Of a stretch of DNA of 14,648 nt, positions 1 through 6,577 are shown piece after piece. The stretch spans positions 365 through 15,012 of the forward strand of contig DMNR01000217.1 in NCBI GenBank assembly GCA_003452655.1. Reading direction: 5' to 3'. Positions within the stretch are counted from its first letter, which is position 1. Each line of letters starts with the position of its first letter. The position numbers were made by a program, and so were the translations under genes. The DNA is from Actinomycetota bacterium (GTDB lineage: Bacteria; Actinomycetota; Actinomycetes; S36-B12; UBA10799). The notes under the pieces are model-generated. The model searched no databases. It was given only the letters and a program-made list of their open reading frames with translations, and was not told the DNA's origin.

Positions 1-2229
1 GATCTCCTTCTTCTTCTTACCCATCGCTCGGCGCAGCAGGTCTGCAGTTCCAAGGGAATAGCCAGCGAGTTGCTGAGCGATCGCCATGACCTGTTCCTGG
101 TAAACGATCAGACCGTAAGTATCCCCGAGAATCTCCGACAACGGTTCTTCAAGCTCGGGGTGAATCGGAACGACAGGCTTGCGGCCGTTCTTTCTGTCTG
201 CATAGTCGTTGTGGGCGTTCGCACCCATCGGCCCTGGCCGATACAAGGCCAACACCGCCGAGATGTCCTCGAAGTTGTCCGGCACCATCGATCGCAGTAG
301 ACCGCGCATTGGCCCGCCATCGAGTTGGAACACTCCGAGGGTGTCGCCCCGGGCGAGTAACTGGTACGCGGGAACGTCATCAAGCGGGAGATCTTCAGGA
401 ATGATGTTGATGTGTCGGTTGGTGTCGATTGCTTTCAGGCAGTCATCGATGACCGTGAGGTTTCGAAGGCCGAGGAAGTCCATCTTCAGCAGCCCGAGCG
501 ACTCACACGCACCCATGTCGAACTGAGTGATGATGGATCCGTCCTGTTGACGCTTCCACACCGGAATCACGTCCAGCAACGGCTCTCGGCTCAAGATCAC
601 GCCGGCCGCGTGCACACCGGGTTGCCGTTTGAGGTTCTCGAGGCCTTTCGCCGTGTCAACCACTCGAGCAACGTCTGGCTCGGCGTCGTACAGATCACGG
701 AATTCCCCGGCCTCGGAATAGCGGGGATGCTTCGAGTCAAAGATCCCGGCGAGTGGGATGTCCTTGCCCATCACGGCTGGCGGCATCGCTTTGGTGATCT
801 TGTCCCCGAGCGCGTACGGCATGCCCAAGGCGCGCGCCGAGTCCTTAATCGCTGCCTTGGCCTTGATCGATCCGTACGTGACAATCTGCGCGACCCGTTC
901 GGATCCGTACTTCGCGGTGGCGTAGCGAATCATGTCGCCACGGCGGCGTTCGTCGAAGTCCATATCGATGTCCGGCATCGAGACACGCTCCGGGTTGAGG
1001 AACCGTTCGAACAACAAGCCGTGACGAATCGGATCGAGCTCTGTGATCCCCATCGCCCAAGCGACGATTGAACCCGCAGCTGAACCACGCCCGGGCCCTA
1101 CCCGGATTCCTTGTTCCTTGGCGTAGCGCACGAGGTCCGCAGTCACGAGGAAGTACCCCGGGAAACCCATCTGACAGATGACGGATACCTCGTACTCGGC
1201 CTGCTTACGATGTGTTTCCGGAACCTGGCCTTTGAACCGGAGGGACAGGCCCTTCTCGACCTCCTTGACCAACCACGATTCCTCCGATTCCCCGTCAGGA
1301 ATCGGGAACTGCGGCATCAGGTCCGCACCCTCGGTGAATTCAACGTTGCAGCGTTCTGCGATCTCCAGAGTGTTATCGCAGGCCTCAGGCAACTCCGACC
1401 ACAACGAGCGCATCTCGGCGGAGGACTTCAAATAGAACTGGTCACCGGTGAACTTGAATCGCTTCGGATCGTCAATCATCGATCGCGTCCCGATGCACAA
1501 CAGGACGTCGTGTGCTGCCGCATCCTGCTGCCGAACGTAATGCAGGTCGTTGGTTGCCAGCAAGGGAAGATCAAGCGTGCGCGCGATCTTCAAGAGGTTT
1601 TCTCGGTACGAGCGTTCGATCGGGATTCCGTGATCCATCAACTCGCAATACAAATTGCCCTTGCCGAGGATGTCCTGGTAGTCCGCTGCCGTGGCCAAGG
1701 CCTTGTCGTACTTGCCCGCTTGCAGCCAGCGATTCACTTCACCGGACGGGCAGCCTGTGGTTGCGATGATCCCCTTGCCGTAGGTCTGCAGCAGATCGCG
1801 ATCGAATCTTGGGTGACGGTAGTAACCCTCCAGACTCGCCAGCGAAGACAGCCGAAAGAGGTTGTGCATCCCTGGCGTCGTCTCCGCCAAAACCGTCATG
1901 TGGGTATATGCGTGACGACCCCGGGCACTCGATTCTCCAGACTCATTCGTCCCTTCATCAAATCCAGCACCGAAGTCGAAGGGCGACTGTTCGAAGCGTC
2001 CCTGCGGGGCGTAGTAGCCCTCCATGCCGATGATCGGTTTGACGCCGGCTGCCTTGCCACGCTTCCAGAAGTCATATGCGCCGAACAGGTTTCCGTGGTC
2101 AGTGATTGCGACGGCGGGCATTCCGAGACGACTGGCCTCAGCAAACAGATCATCGAGCCGAGCGGCACCGTCGAGCATCGAGTACTCGGTGTGCACATGC
2201 AGGTGCACGAACTGGTTTCCGCTTGTCAC
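1..2229 (-). CDS. dnaE: DNA polymerase III alpha subunit, N-terminal part (gene runs off the left edge)
   Basis: Replicative DNA polymerase catalytic subunit (C-family), cytoplasmic; 743 codons are present and the C-terminal fingers, tau- and clamp-binding parts lie outside the window. Read on the minus strand from a GTG at 2227-2229 (VTSGNQFVHLHVHTEYS). The PHP domain begins the protein: HLHVHTEYS at residues 9-17, TDHGN at 43-47, and NDLHY with D228 and H230. The polymerase core shows GPGRGSAAGS near residues 374-383 and PDIDMDFD at 419-426, where D420 and D422 match the catalytic pair of the family. The third aspartate is in LLKMDFLGLRNL (D584). PHP metal ligands look intact, as in mycobacterial DnaE1 where this domain proofreads. 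No Shine-Dalgarno is well placed; a TAGGCT box lies 6 nt before the GTG, suggesting a leaderless mRNA. Divergent from the acyl-CoA dehydrogenase gene. Family assignment is certain; the start is likely but less sure. Confidence 0.97.
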   Translation of the reverse strand, partial: MTSGNQFVHLHVHTEYSMLDGAARLDDLFAEASRLGMPAVAITDHGNLFGAYDFWKRGKAAGVKPIIGMEGYYAPQGRFEQSPFDFGAGFDEGTNESGESSARGRHAYTHMTVLAETTPGMHNLFRLSSLASLEGYYRHPRFDRDLLQTYGKGIIATTGCPSGEVNRWLQAGKYDKALATAADYQDILGKGNLYCELMDHGIPIERSYRENLLKIARTLDLPLLATNDLHYVRQQDAAAHDVLLCIGTRSMIDDPKRFKFTGDQFYLKSSAEMRSLWSELPEACDNTLEIAERCNVEFTEGADLMPQFPIPDGESEESWLVKEVEKGLSLRFKGQVPETHRKQAEYEVSVICQMGFPGYFLVTADLVRYAKEQGIRVGPGRGSAAGSIVAWAMGITELDPIRHGLLFERFLNPERVSMPDIDMDFDERRRGDMIRYATAKYGSERVAQIVTYGSIKAKAAIKDSARALGMPYALGDKITKAMPPAVMGKDIPLAGIFDSKHPRYSEAGEFRDLYDAEPDVARVVDTAKGLENLKRQPGVHAAGVILSREPLLDVIPVWKRQQDGSIITQFDMGACESLGLLKMDFLGLRNLTVIDDCLKAIDTNRHINIIPEDLPLDDVPAYQLLARGDTLGVFQLDGGPMRGLLRSMVPDNFEDISAVLALYRPGPMGANAHNDYADRKNGRKPVVPIHPELEEPLSEILGDTYGLIVYQEQVMAIAQQLAGYSLGTADLLRRAMGKKKKEI

Positions 2230-2235
2230 TGGCGC

Positions 2236-2241
2236 AGCCTA
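2236..2241 (-). promoter_or_regulatory. Putative -10 box of a leaderless dnaE promoter
   Basis: On the minus strand the hexamer TAGGCT (TANNNT class) ends exactly 6 nt before the GTG start of dnaE, so transcription would begin at or next to the start codon. No good -35 hexamer is visible at 16-19 nt. The same geometry occurs in front of the divergent acyl-CoA dehydrogenase. Inferred from spacing only. Confidence 0.35.
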
Positions 2242-2308
2242 ACTCCGAACGCCGACAGCAGAACGCAAGCCTCGCGCAATGTCTGGCTCCGGTTCAAGGA
2301 GGGGTTGA

Positions 2309-2337
2309 TTAACGACCGTTCACCCCGGTCGTATCAT
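2309..2337 (+). promoter_or_regulatory. Putative leaderless promoter of the acyl-CoA dehydrogenase gene
   Basis: A -35-like TTAACG (2309-2314; 4 of 6 against TTGACA), a 17-nt spacer and a -10-like TATCAT (2332-2337) are followed by 6 nt and then the ATG at 2344. Transcription would start at the A of the start codon. An AAGGAGG at about 2297-2303 is some 40 nt upstream of the ATG, too far to serve as its Shine-Dalgarno. The promoter spacer is almost entirely covered by an inverted repeat. Confidence 0.45.
2312..2332. promoter_or_regulatory. Inverted repeat in the dehydrogenase promoter, probable operator
   Basis: Perfect 7-bp arms ACGACCG and CGGTCGT are separated by 7 nt (TTCACCC). The repeat occupies the space between the putative -35 and -10 boxes, the classic position for a repressor site. 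TetR-family regulators often bind such palindromes and often control acyl-CoA dehydrogenase genes. Which protein binds is unknown; the TetR gene at 5843-6553 is a candidate only by proximity. Confidence 0.5.
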
Positions 2338-2343
2338 TGCCCA

Positions 2344-3489
2344 ATGCAGCGATCAATCTTTGAACCAGAACACGAAGAATTCCGTTCCGCCGTCGCAACG
2401 TTCTGTGACCGCACTGCGGCACCGAACCTTGAGAAGGCAATCGAACAGCGCGTCTTCGATCGCGACGTCTGGCGTCAGGCCGGAGAACAGGGGTTCTTGG
2501 GCCTCGAGGTTCCCGAGGAGTTCGGCGGCAGCCAGGCCGACGACTACCGGTTCAACATGGTCTTCGCCGAGGAATTGGCAAAGGTCAGCATGGGCCTGAA
2601 CTCGTCGATGCAGATCCACTTCGACATCTGCGCCCCGTACCTCGTCGATCTCGGCACCACTGAGCTCAAGACCCGACTGTTGCCCGATTTCGCTGCAGGC
2701 GAGAAAGTCGCCGGAATCGGTATGACCGAGGCAGGCGGTGGAACCGACCTTGCGGCCCTCAAGACCACGGCCGTCCCCGACGGTGACAACTGGATCATCA
2801 ACGGATCCAAGACCTTCATCACGAACGGATACACCGGAGAAATCATCATCGTCGCCGCGCGGACTAGCCCGGAGAAGGGCGCCCGCGGCATTTCATTGTT
2901 CGTTGTCGAAGAAGGAATGCCAGGCTTCGAGCGCGGCCGCAAGCTTGAGAAGGTCGGGCAGCACGAATCCGACACTGCCGAACTCTTCTTCAATAACGTC
3001 TCAGTACCTGGTGAGAACCTGCTCGGTGAGGTTGATTCCGGCTTCATCTACATGATGGAACGACTACCCCAGGAACGAATCGGGTGTGCGATCAGCAACC
3101 TCGCCCACGCGAAGCAGGCGTTCCTCGAGACCGTCGAATACGCCAAGGAGCGCGAGGCCTTCGGTAAGCCGATCGGCTCGTTCCAACATCTGAAGTTCGT
3201 CCTGGCCGAACAGGCAACGAAGCTCGATGTCACGCAGGCGTTCATGGATGAGTGCGTCATGGCGAAGATCAACGGAACGTTCAGCGCCACGGATGCGGCC
3301 AAAGCAAAATGGTGGACCTCGCAGGTCCAGAACGACGTAATCGATGCATGTGTGCAGATCTTCGGCGGCTATGGCTACATGAACGAGTACCGGATCGCCC
3401 GCGCTTGGCAGGATGCTCGCGTTACCAAGATTTGGGCGGGATCGAACGAGATCATGAAGGAACTCATCGGGCGCGAACTCGGGTTCTAA
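2344..3489 (+). CDS. Acyl-CoA dehydrogenase (FadE type, long-chain/LCAD-like active site)
   Basis: FAD-dependent flavoenzyme that introduces the alpha-beta double bond into an acyl-CoA, passing electrons to electron-transfer flavoprotein; cytoplasmic, fatty-acid or related acyl catabolism. The 381-residue length is normal for the family. Visible signatures: GIGMTEAGGGTDLAAL at 124-139, the middle beta-domain GSKTFITNG at 154-162, and QIFGGYGYMNEYRIARAWQDAR near 338-359. The C-terminal segment reads IWAGSNEIMKELIGREL, with alanine where MCAD-type enzymes have their catalytic glutamate. Instead LPQERIG at 241-247 offers E244 at the position used by LCAD and isovaleryl-CoA dehydrogenase. The ATG at 2344 gives the normal family start (MQRSIFEPEHEEF); the reading frame is open far upstream but that part is antisense to dnaE. 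An in-frame TTG at 2305 is an unlikely alternative. The substrate chain length cannot be fixed from sequence. Confidence 0.95.
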   Translation: MQRSIFEPEHEEFRSAVATFCDRTAAPNLEKAIEQRVFDRDVWRQAGEQGFLGLEVPEEFGGSQADDYRFNMVFAEELAKVSMGLNSSMQIHFDICAPYLVDLGTTELKTRLLPDFAAGEKVAGIGMTEAGGGTDLAALKTTAVPDGDNWIINGSKTFITNGYTGEIIIVAARTSPEKGARGISLFVVEEGMPGFERGRKLEKVGQHESDTAELFFNNVSVPGENLLGEVDSGFIYMMERLPQERIGCAISNLAHAKQAFLETVEYAKEREAFGKPIGSFQHLKFVLAEQATKLDVTQAFMDECVMAKINGTFSATDAAKAKWWTSQVQNDVIDACVQIFGGYGYMNEYRIARAWQDARVTKIWAGSNEIMKELIGRELGF

Positions 3490-3508
3490 CGAGGTATACC
3501 GTCACAGT

Positions 3509-3522
3509 GTGAACCGGTTCAC
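3509..3522. promoter_or_regulatory. Perfect 14-bp palindrome, probable operator
   Basis: GTGAACCGGTTCAC is its own reverse complement, with no loop, so it suits a dimeric DNA-binding protein better than an RNA hairpin. It lies 20 bp after the dehydrogenase stop and about 36 bp before the likely start of the secreted-protein gene. Its AAC-NN-GTT centre resembles the core of KstR-type TetR operators, but the outer T and A of that consensus are G and C here. A shorter palindrome GGTATACC lies just upstream at 3493-3500. Confidence 0.5.
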
Positions 3523-3539
3523 CAAGATGGACCGGTTTG

Positions 3540-3554
3540 CGCTGGACACCAGCG
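3540..3554 (+). terminator. Small GC-rich hairpin after the dehydrogenase gene
   Basis: Perfect 6-bp arms CGCTGG and CCAGCG flank an ACA loop. It could weakly terminate the dehydrogenase transcript or form a 5' leader hairpin of the next gene, whose likely ATG follows 3 nt later. There is no T-rich tail. Function is uncertain. Confidence 0.25.
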
Positions 3555-3557
3555 GGA

Positions 3558-4124
3558 ATGTTCTCGCGCATGACACCTATCTACTTGCGTCAGAAGATCG
3601 CGTTGGCCCTGGCAACGACTGGCTGCCTCGCCGTTGTCGGCCTCAGCTCAGCGGGACCAGCAACCGCAAGCACACTTGAGGTCGGCAAACCGGTCTCAAA
3701 CGCAGCGGACTCCCACACTGGGGCATTGACGGGGACCTACCGAATAGCCACGGCGACCGTCAACTACGACGGCACTACCTACACACTCGATGCCCAGAGA
3801 TCATCTCTGCTCATCACGAACGGCTACGACGGTGGCCAGACAGCCAACCTTGATGGCGTCGCCAGTCACAAGGGTGTGGCGGTGCCGCTAGTCGTCATTC
3901 ACTCCACCGGCGGTGCCTTCCCCCACGGAGTCGAGGAATCCGCACCCGCAGCTATCGAAATCGGGAGTGCCGGAACACCGCGGGAGGAGGGTGTCGGAAC
4001 GATTCAGCTGCGACGTACTGGGACGATGCTGGACTACCGTTCAACAGTTCCAACAGCTAGTGGAACGCACGTGACGATCCACGCTACAGCCGTCCTCGAG
4101 TCACCGAGGTCCGCTGGGAACTGA
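3558..4124 (+). CDS. Secreted protein of unknown function
   Basis: I do not recognise a family. The N-terminus is a typical Sec signal peptide: a basic start (YLRQK), a hydrophobic stretch (IALALATTGCLAVVGL) and an AxA-type cleavage site at PATA|STLEVG. The cysteine in TTGC lacks a proper lipobox, so a lipoprotein is unlikely. The mature part, about 150 residues, is rich in Thr, Ser, Gly and Ala, with alternating hydrophobic stretches (TYRIATATVNYDGTTYTLDA, MLDYRSTVPTASGTHVTIHA) that suggest a small beta-rich extracellular domain; it has no membrane helix. Start choice: ATG 3558 or ATG 3570 (MTPIYLRQ) are both possible, neither with a strong Shine-Dalgarno; an in-frame TTG at 3537 is less likely. 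It may be expressed alone from the palindrome-containing region upstream, or by read-through from the dehydrogenase. It converges on the MFS gene. Confidence 0.75.
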   Translation: MFSRMTPIYLRQKIALALATTGCLAVVGLSSAGPATASTLEVGKPVSNAADSHTGALTGTYRIATATVNYDGTTYTLDAQRSSLLITNGYDGGQTANLDGVASHKGVAVPLVVIHSTGGAFPHGVEESAPAAIEIGSAGTPREEGVGTIQLRRTGTMLDYRSTVPTASGTHVTIHATAVLESPRSAGN

Positions 4125-4144
4125 TGCGCCTTAGTACGCGCGGA

Positions 4145-4161
4145 GCGTGCCCGTGGCACGC
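4145..4161. terminator. Hairpin between convergent genes, likely bidirectional terminator
   Basis: Perfect 7-bp arms GCGTGCC and GGCACGC with a CGT loop lie in the 70-bp gap between the secreted-protein stop (4124) and the MFS stop (4195). A second weaker stem (TGATC/GATCA) follows near 4164-4177. No long T tract, as is common for actinobacterial terminators. Confidence 0.5.
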
Positions 4162-4194
4162 AATGATCTTTCGATCAATGCGCTGGCTTAGCGA

Positions 4195-5799
4195 TCAGCC
4201 GGCAGCTACCGGTTCTGAACTCGCCACCGACTCAACAGTGCTGGGTAGACCACGGGTGGTAGCGAGTGAACCGAGAGCAAGGAATGCCGCCACCAACAGG
4301 CCCGTCTTCAGTGCCTGAAGCTGCGCCGACTCATAGTCATCGACGAGCGCGGCAGTCGTAGCTGCGTCCAGTCCAGCGTCAGTTGCTGCCGTTTCAATCT
4401 GCGCGGAATCGACGAAGTCCAGTCCGGACTCCACAGAAACACTCACCTGCTGGGATACCTCGGCGCTAATCCGGGGATCCTCTTGAACGTTCGTCATAAA
4501 CACCGATGTCAGACCAGTCAAAACGACCGCCCCGACCAGAGCAACGCCCAACGACGACCCCAACTGTTGACCGGTGAATTGCAGACCACCAGCTTCACCA
4601 CGACCTGACGCATCGACCGAGGATTGAACGACGTTACCCAACTGCGATGCAATCAGACCCATCCCCACACCCAGGATGGCCATCGACAGCGCGAACATGC
4701 CATCGGCGAGATCCGGTTTCACTGTCGTTAGTAGCCCGACAACCCCAACGAAGGTCGTCGACAATCCAGTTCGAACGATCGTCCTGATCGAGTACCGGGC
4801 CGACAGTTTGGATCCGATCGCAGCTGCCAGGAACATGGTGATCGACACCGGAAGCATCTTCAGACCGGTCTCGAGCGCATCGAAGCCAAGCACCAACTGC
4901 AGGTAGAGCGGGATTGAGAAGAACACGCCCATCAAGATGAGGTTTTGGCTGACGAGCCCCATGAGCCCGGCTCGCAGGGGCAAGATCTTGACGAGATCAA
5001 GGTGGACCAGCGGATCGCTACCCACGGCCTCGCGATGGCGCTGCCATTTCACGAAGAACCAGATGAGTAGTCCACCGGCGCCAATGACGAACGGGGTCAG
5101 GGCAAACCCGAATGGTTCGATCGGCGAATTCTTCGGGGCGATCCAGCCCCAGACGCTCGACTGGAGCGTCCCAAGAACGATCAGACCCAGACCTGTCGCC
5201 GAGAGCACCGTCCCGAGGAAGTCGAGCTTGGGCTTGTGACCCTCACGTACAGCATCGTGGATGAACCGCGTCATGGCGAGGATCACCAAGACGAGGACGA
5301 CCTCGCCGACGAACACGATGCGCCACGTCAGCTCTGTCGTCGCCCAACCACCGAGGATGGGGCCGATCGCGATTCCTGCGCCAGCGACTCCGCCAATGAC
5401 TGCGTAAGCACTTGCCCGCGCCTTGCCTTCGAAGTTGCCCGCGATGAGTGCGGCCATTGCCGGCAGGACGAGCGCTGCGCCGATGCCTTCCAGGATCGAC
5501 CAACCGAGCGTCAGTATCGCGACTGTCGGAGCGACCGCCGTCAGGGCAGATCCGCACGCATAGATGACCAGGCCGATTGAGAATGCCTTGCGGCGACCGA
5601 TGATGTCGCCGATCTTTCCGCCGGTCATCATGAACATAGCCATGACCAGGCAGTAGAGGGTGATGACACCTTGGATCGTGGTAACGCTGGTATCGAAATC
5701 CTCAACGAGTTGCGTGATCGATACGTTCATCACGGATTGATCGAGCACCATGACAAATTGCGCGATAGCCAGCGCAACAAGTGGTAGCCATCGCTTCAT
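4195..5799 (-). CDS. MFS transporter, DHA2 family (EmrB/QacA-type drug exporter)
   Basis: Proton-coupled multidrug or metabolite exporter in the cytoplasmic membrane. The 534 residues and the hydrophobic pattern fit the 14-helix DHA2 group. Motifs in order: D1-like LDQSVMNVSI at 19-28; motif A GGKIGDIIGRRK at 60-71 with D65, R69 and R70; motif B-like LEGIGAALVLPA at 103-114; antiporter motif C GVAGAGIAIGPILGG at 137-151. A cytoplasmic linker around residues 184-192 is basic (REGHKPK). The C-terminal part has a larger loop (about residues 445-500, acidic and polar) before the last helix, as is usual in DHA2 proteins. ATG at 5797-5799 with an AGGGGG-CAGGG purine-rich stretch upstream. It lies 43 bp after the TetR gene on the same strand, a common arrangement for a repressor and the pump it controls. 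Substrate unknown. Confidence 0.92.
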   Translation of the reverse strand: MKRWLPLVALAIAQFVMVLDQSVMNVSITQLVEDFDTSVTTIQGVITLYCLVMAMFMMTGGKIGDIIGRRKAFSIGLVIYACGSALTAVAPTVAILTLGWSILEGIGAALVLPAMAALIAGNFEGKARASAYAVIGGVAGAGIAIGPILGGWATTELTWRIVFVGEVVLVLVILAMTRFIHDAVREGHKPKLDFLGTVLSATGLGLIVLGTLQSSVWGWIAPKNSPIEPFGFALTPFVIGAGGLLIWFFVKWQRHREAVGSDPLVHLDLVKILPLRAGLMGLVSQNLILMGVFFSIPLYLQLVLGFDALETGLKMLPVSITMFLAAAIGSKLSARYSIRTIVRTGLSTTFVGVVGLLTTVKPDLADGMFALSMAILGVGMGLIASQLGNVVQSSVDASGRGEAGGLQFTGQQLGSSLGVALVGAVVLTGLTSVFMTNVQEDPRISAEVSQQVSVSVESGLDFVDSAQIETAATDAGLDAATTAALVDDYESAQLQALKTGLLVAAFLALGSLATTRGLPSTVESVASSEPVAAG

Positions 5800-5842
5800 C
5801 GAAGCCCTGCCCCCTAAGTAGACAATCTCAGCCTATGCCGGC

Positions 5843-6553
5843 TTACGGCTCAACGATTCGCCGGGCGATGACCACACACTGATCAGCGATCTCGTCGCCG
5901 GTCAGTGAACCGTCTGGGCGAAACCATGAGCTCACCCGATCAACCATTTCGATGAGCGCTGACACCAGAACTGGCAGATTAACAGCCTCGTCGGATTGGG
6001 CCTCGGGCGCTGCAGCAATCACGAGATCACGCACAATTGCCCGATATCCCGCTAATGCCGCGGTATAGCGGTCATAGCTCGCTGGTGGCAATACCCGCCT
6101 CATGAAGTCCGCATCTACCAGCTTGTCCTGTGCCCGCGCGAGAGCAACGTCGTTCGTCTTGTAGCGGGCATGTCGGCGCAGTAATTCAAAGAGTTGTTCC
6201 TGCTTGGGAAACTCCTCTAACCCCGTCAGAACGTTCGCGAGGAAGTCGCTGAGGGCGTAGTCGACTGCTGTGGACAGTACCTGCGTCTTGGAGTCAAAGT
6301 GGTTGTAGATTGCCGGCGCCTTGACCCCGACTTCGGCGGCAAGCTCGCGCATGGAGGACGCCTCGTAGCCGCGGTCCGCGAACAGCTTCACCGCCGCCAC
6401 CAACAGGCGGTTCTTCGTCGCCTGTTCGTCATCGACAGCGGCATTGTTCAACCCGACAAGATCGAAATCTCGCAGATAACCGACTCGCACGGGACCGTCG
6501 CTGATGACGCCCCGTCGCGGGGATTTCTTGTCCACCGGCGTCGTCGAAGTCAC
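5843..6553 (-). CDS. TetR/AcrR-family transcriptional regulator
   Basis: Dimeric ligand-responsive repressor. The N-terminal HTH domain spans about residues 46-95, with the helix-turn-helix SSMRELAAEVGVKAPAIYNHF at 66-86. The C-terminal ligand/dimer region ends in VSALIEMVDRVSSWFRPDGSLTG, a pattern that recalls the KstR2-like branch of actinobacterial TetR proteins controlling lipid or sterol breakdown; this likeness is from memory and unverified. About 45 residues precede the HTH, longer than usual and rich in polar and charged residues. The start is GTG (6551-6553) with AGGA 7 nt upstream; the extension is supported by that site. It begins 13 bp after the rluD stop, so it can be co-transcribed with rluD, and it precedes the MFS pump, its most likely target. 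The acyl-CoA dehydrogenase promoter is another possible target. Confidence 0.93.
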   Translation of the reverse strand: MTSTTPVDKKSPRRGVISDGPVRVGYLRDFDLVGLNNAAVDDEQATKNRLLVAAVKLFADRGYEASSMRELAAEVGVKAPAIYNHFDSKTQVLSTAVDYALSDFLANVLTGLEEFPKQEQLFELLRRHARYKTNDVALARAQDKLVDADFMRRVLPPASYDRYTAALAGYRAIVRDLVIAAAPEAQSDEAVNLPVLVSALIEMVDRVSSWFRPDGSLTGDEIADQCVVIARRIVEP

Positions 6554-6577
6554 TGGCCGATCCTACTTAGTCGGCCA
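6554..6577. promoter_or_regulatory. Inverted repeat over the rluD stop and tetR ribosome-binding site
   Basis: Perfect 7-bp arms TGGCCGA and TCGGCCA are separated by 10 nt. The repeat contains the rluD stop codon and the AGGA Shine-Dalgarno of tetR, and abuts the tetR GTG. As DNA it could be the autoregulatory operator of the TetR protein. As RNA it would fold a stem that leaves the Shine-Dalgarno in the loop directly before the start codon. Confidence 0.5.

Noticed and set aside
412..1071. Plus-strand 219-codon frame at the left end
   Set aside because: Antisense to the DnaE polymerase core, with no independent coding evidence.
1111..2343. Long plus-strand open frame continuous with the acyl-CoA dehydrogenase
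   Set aside because: It is antisense to dnaE, whose minus-strand reading shows clear PHP and polymerase motifs. The dehydrogenase homology begins at ATG 2344.
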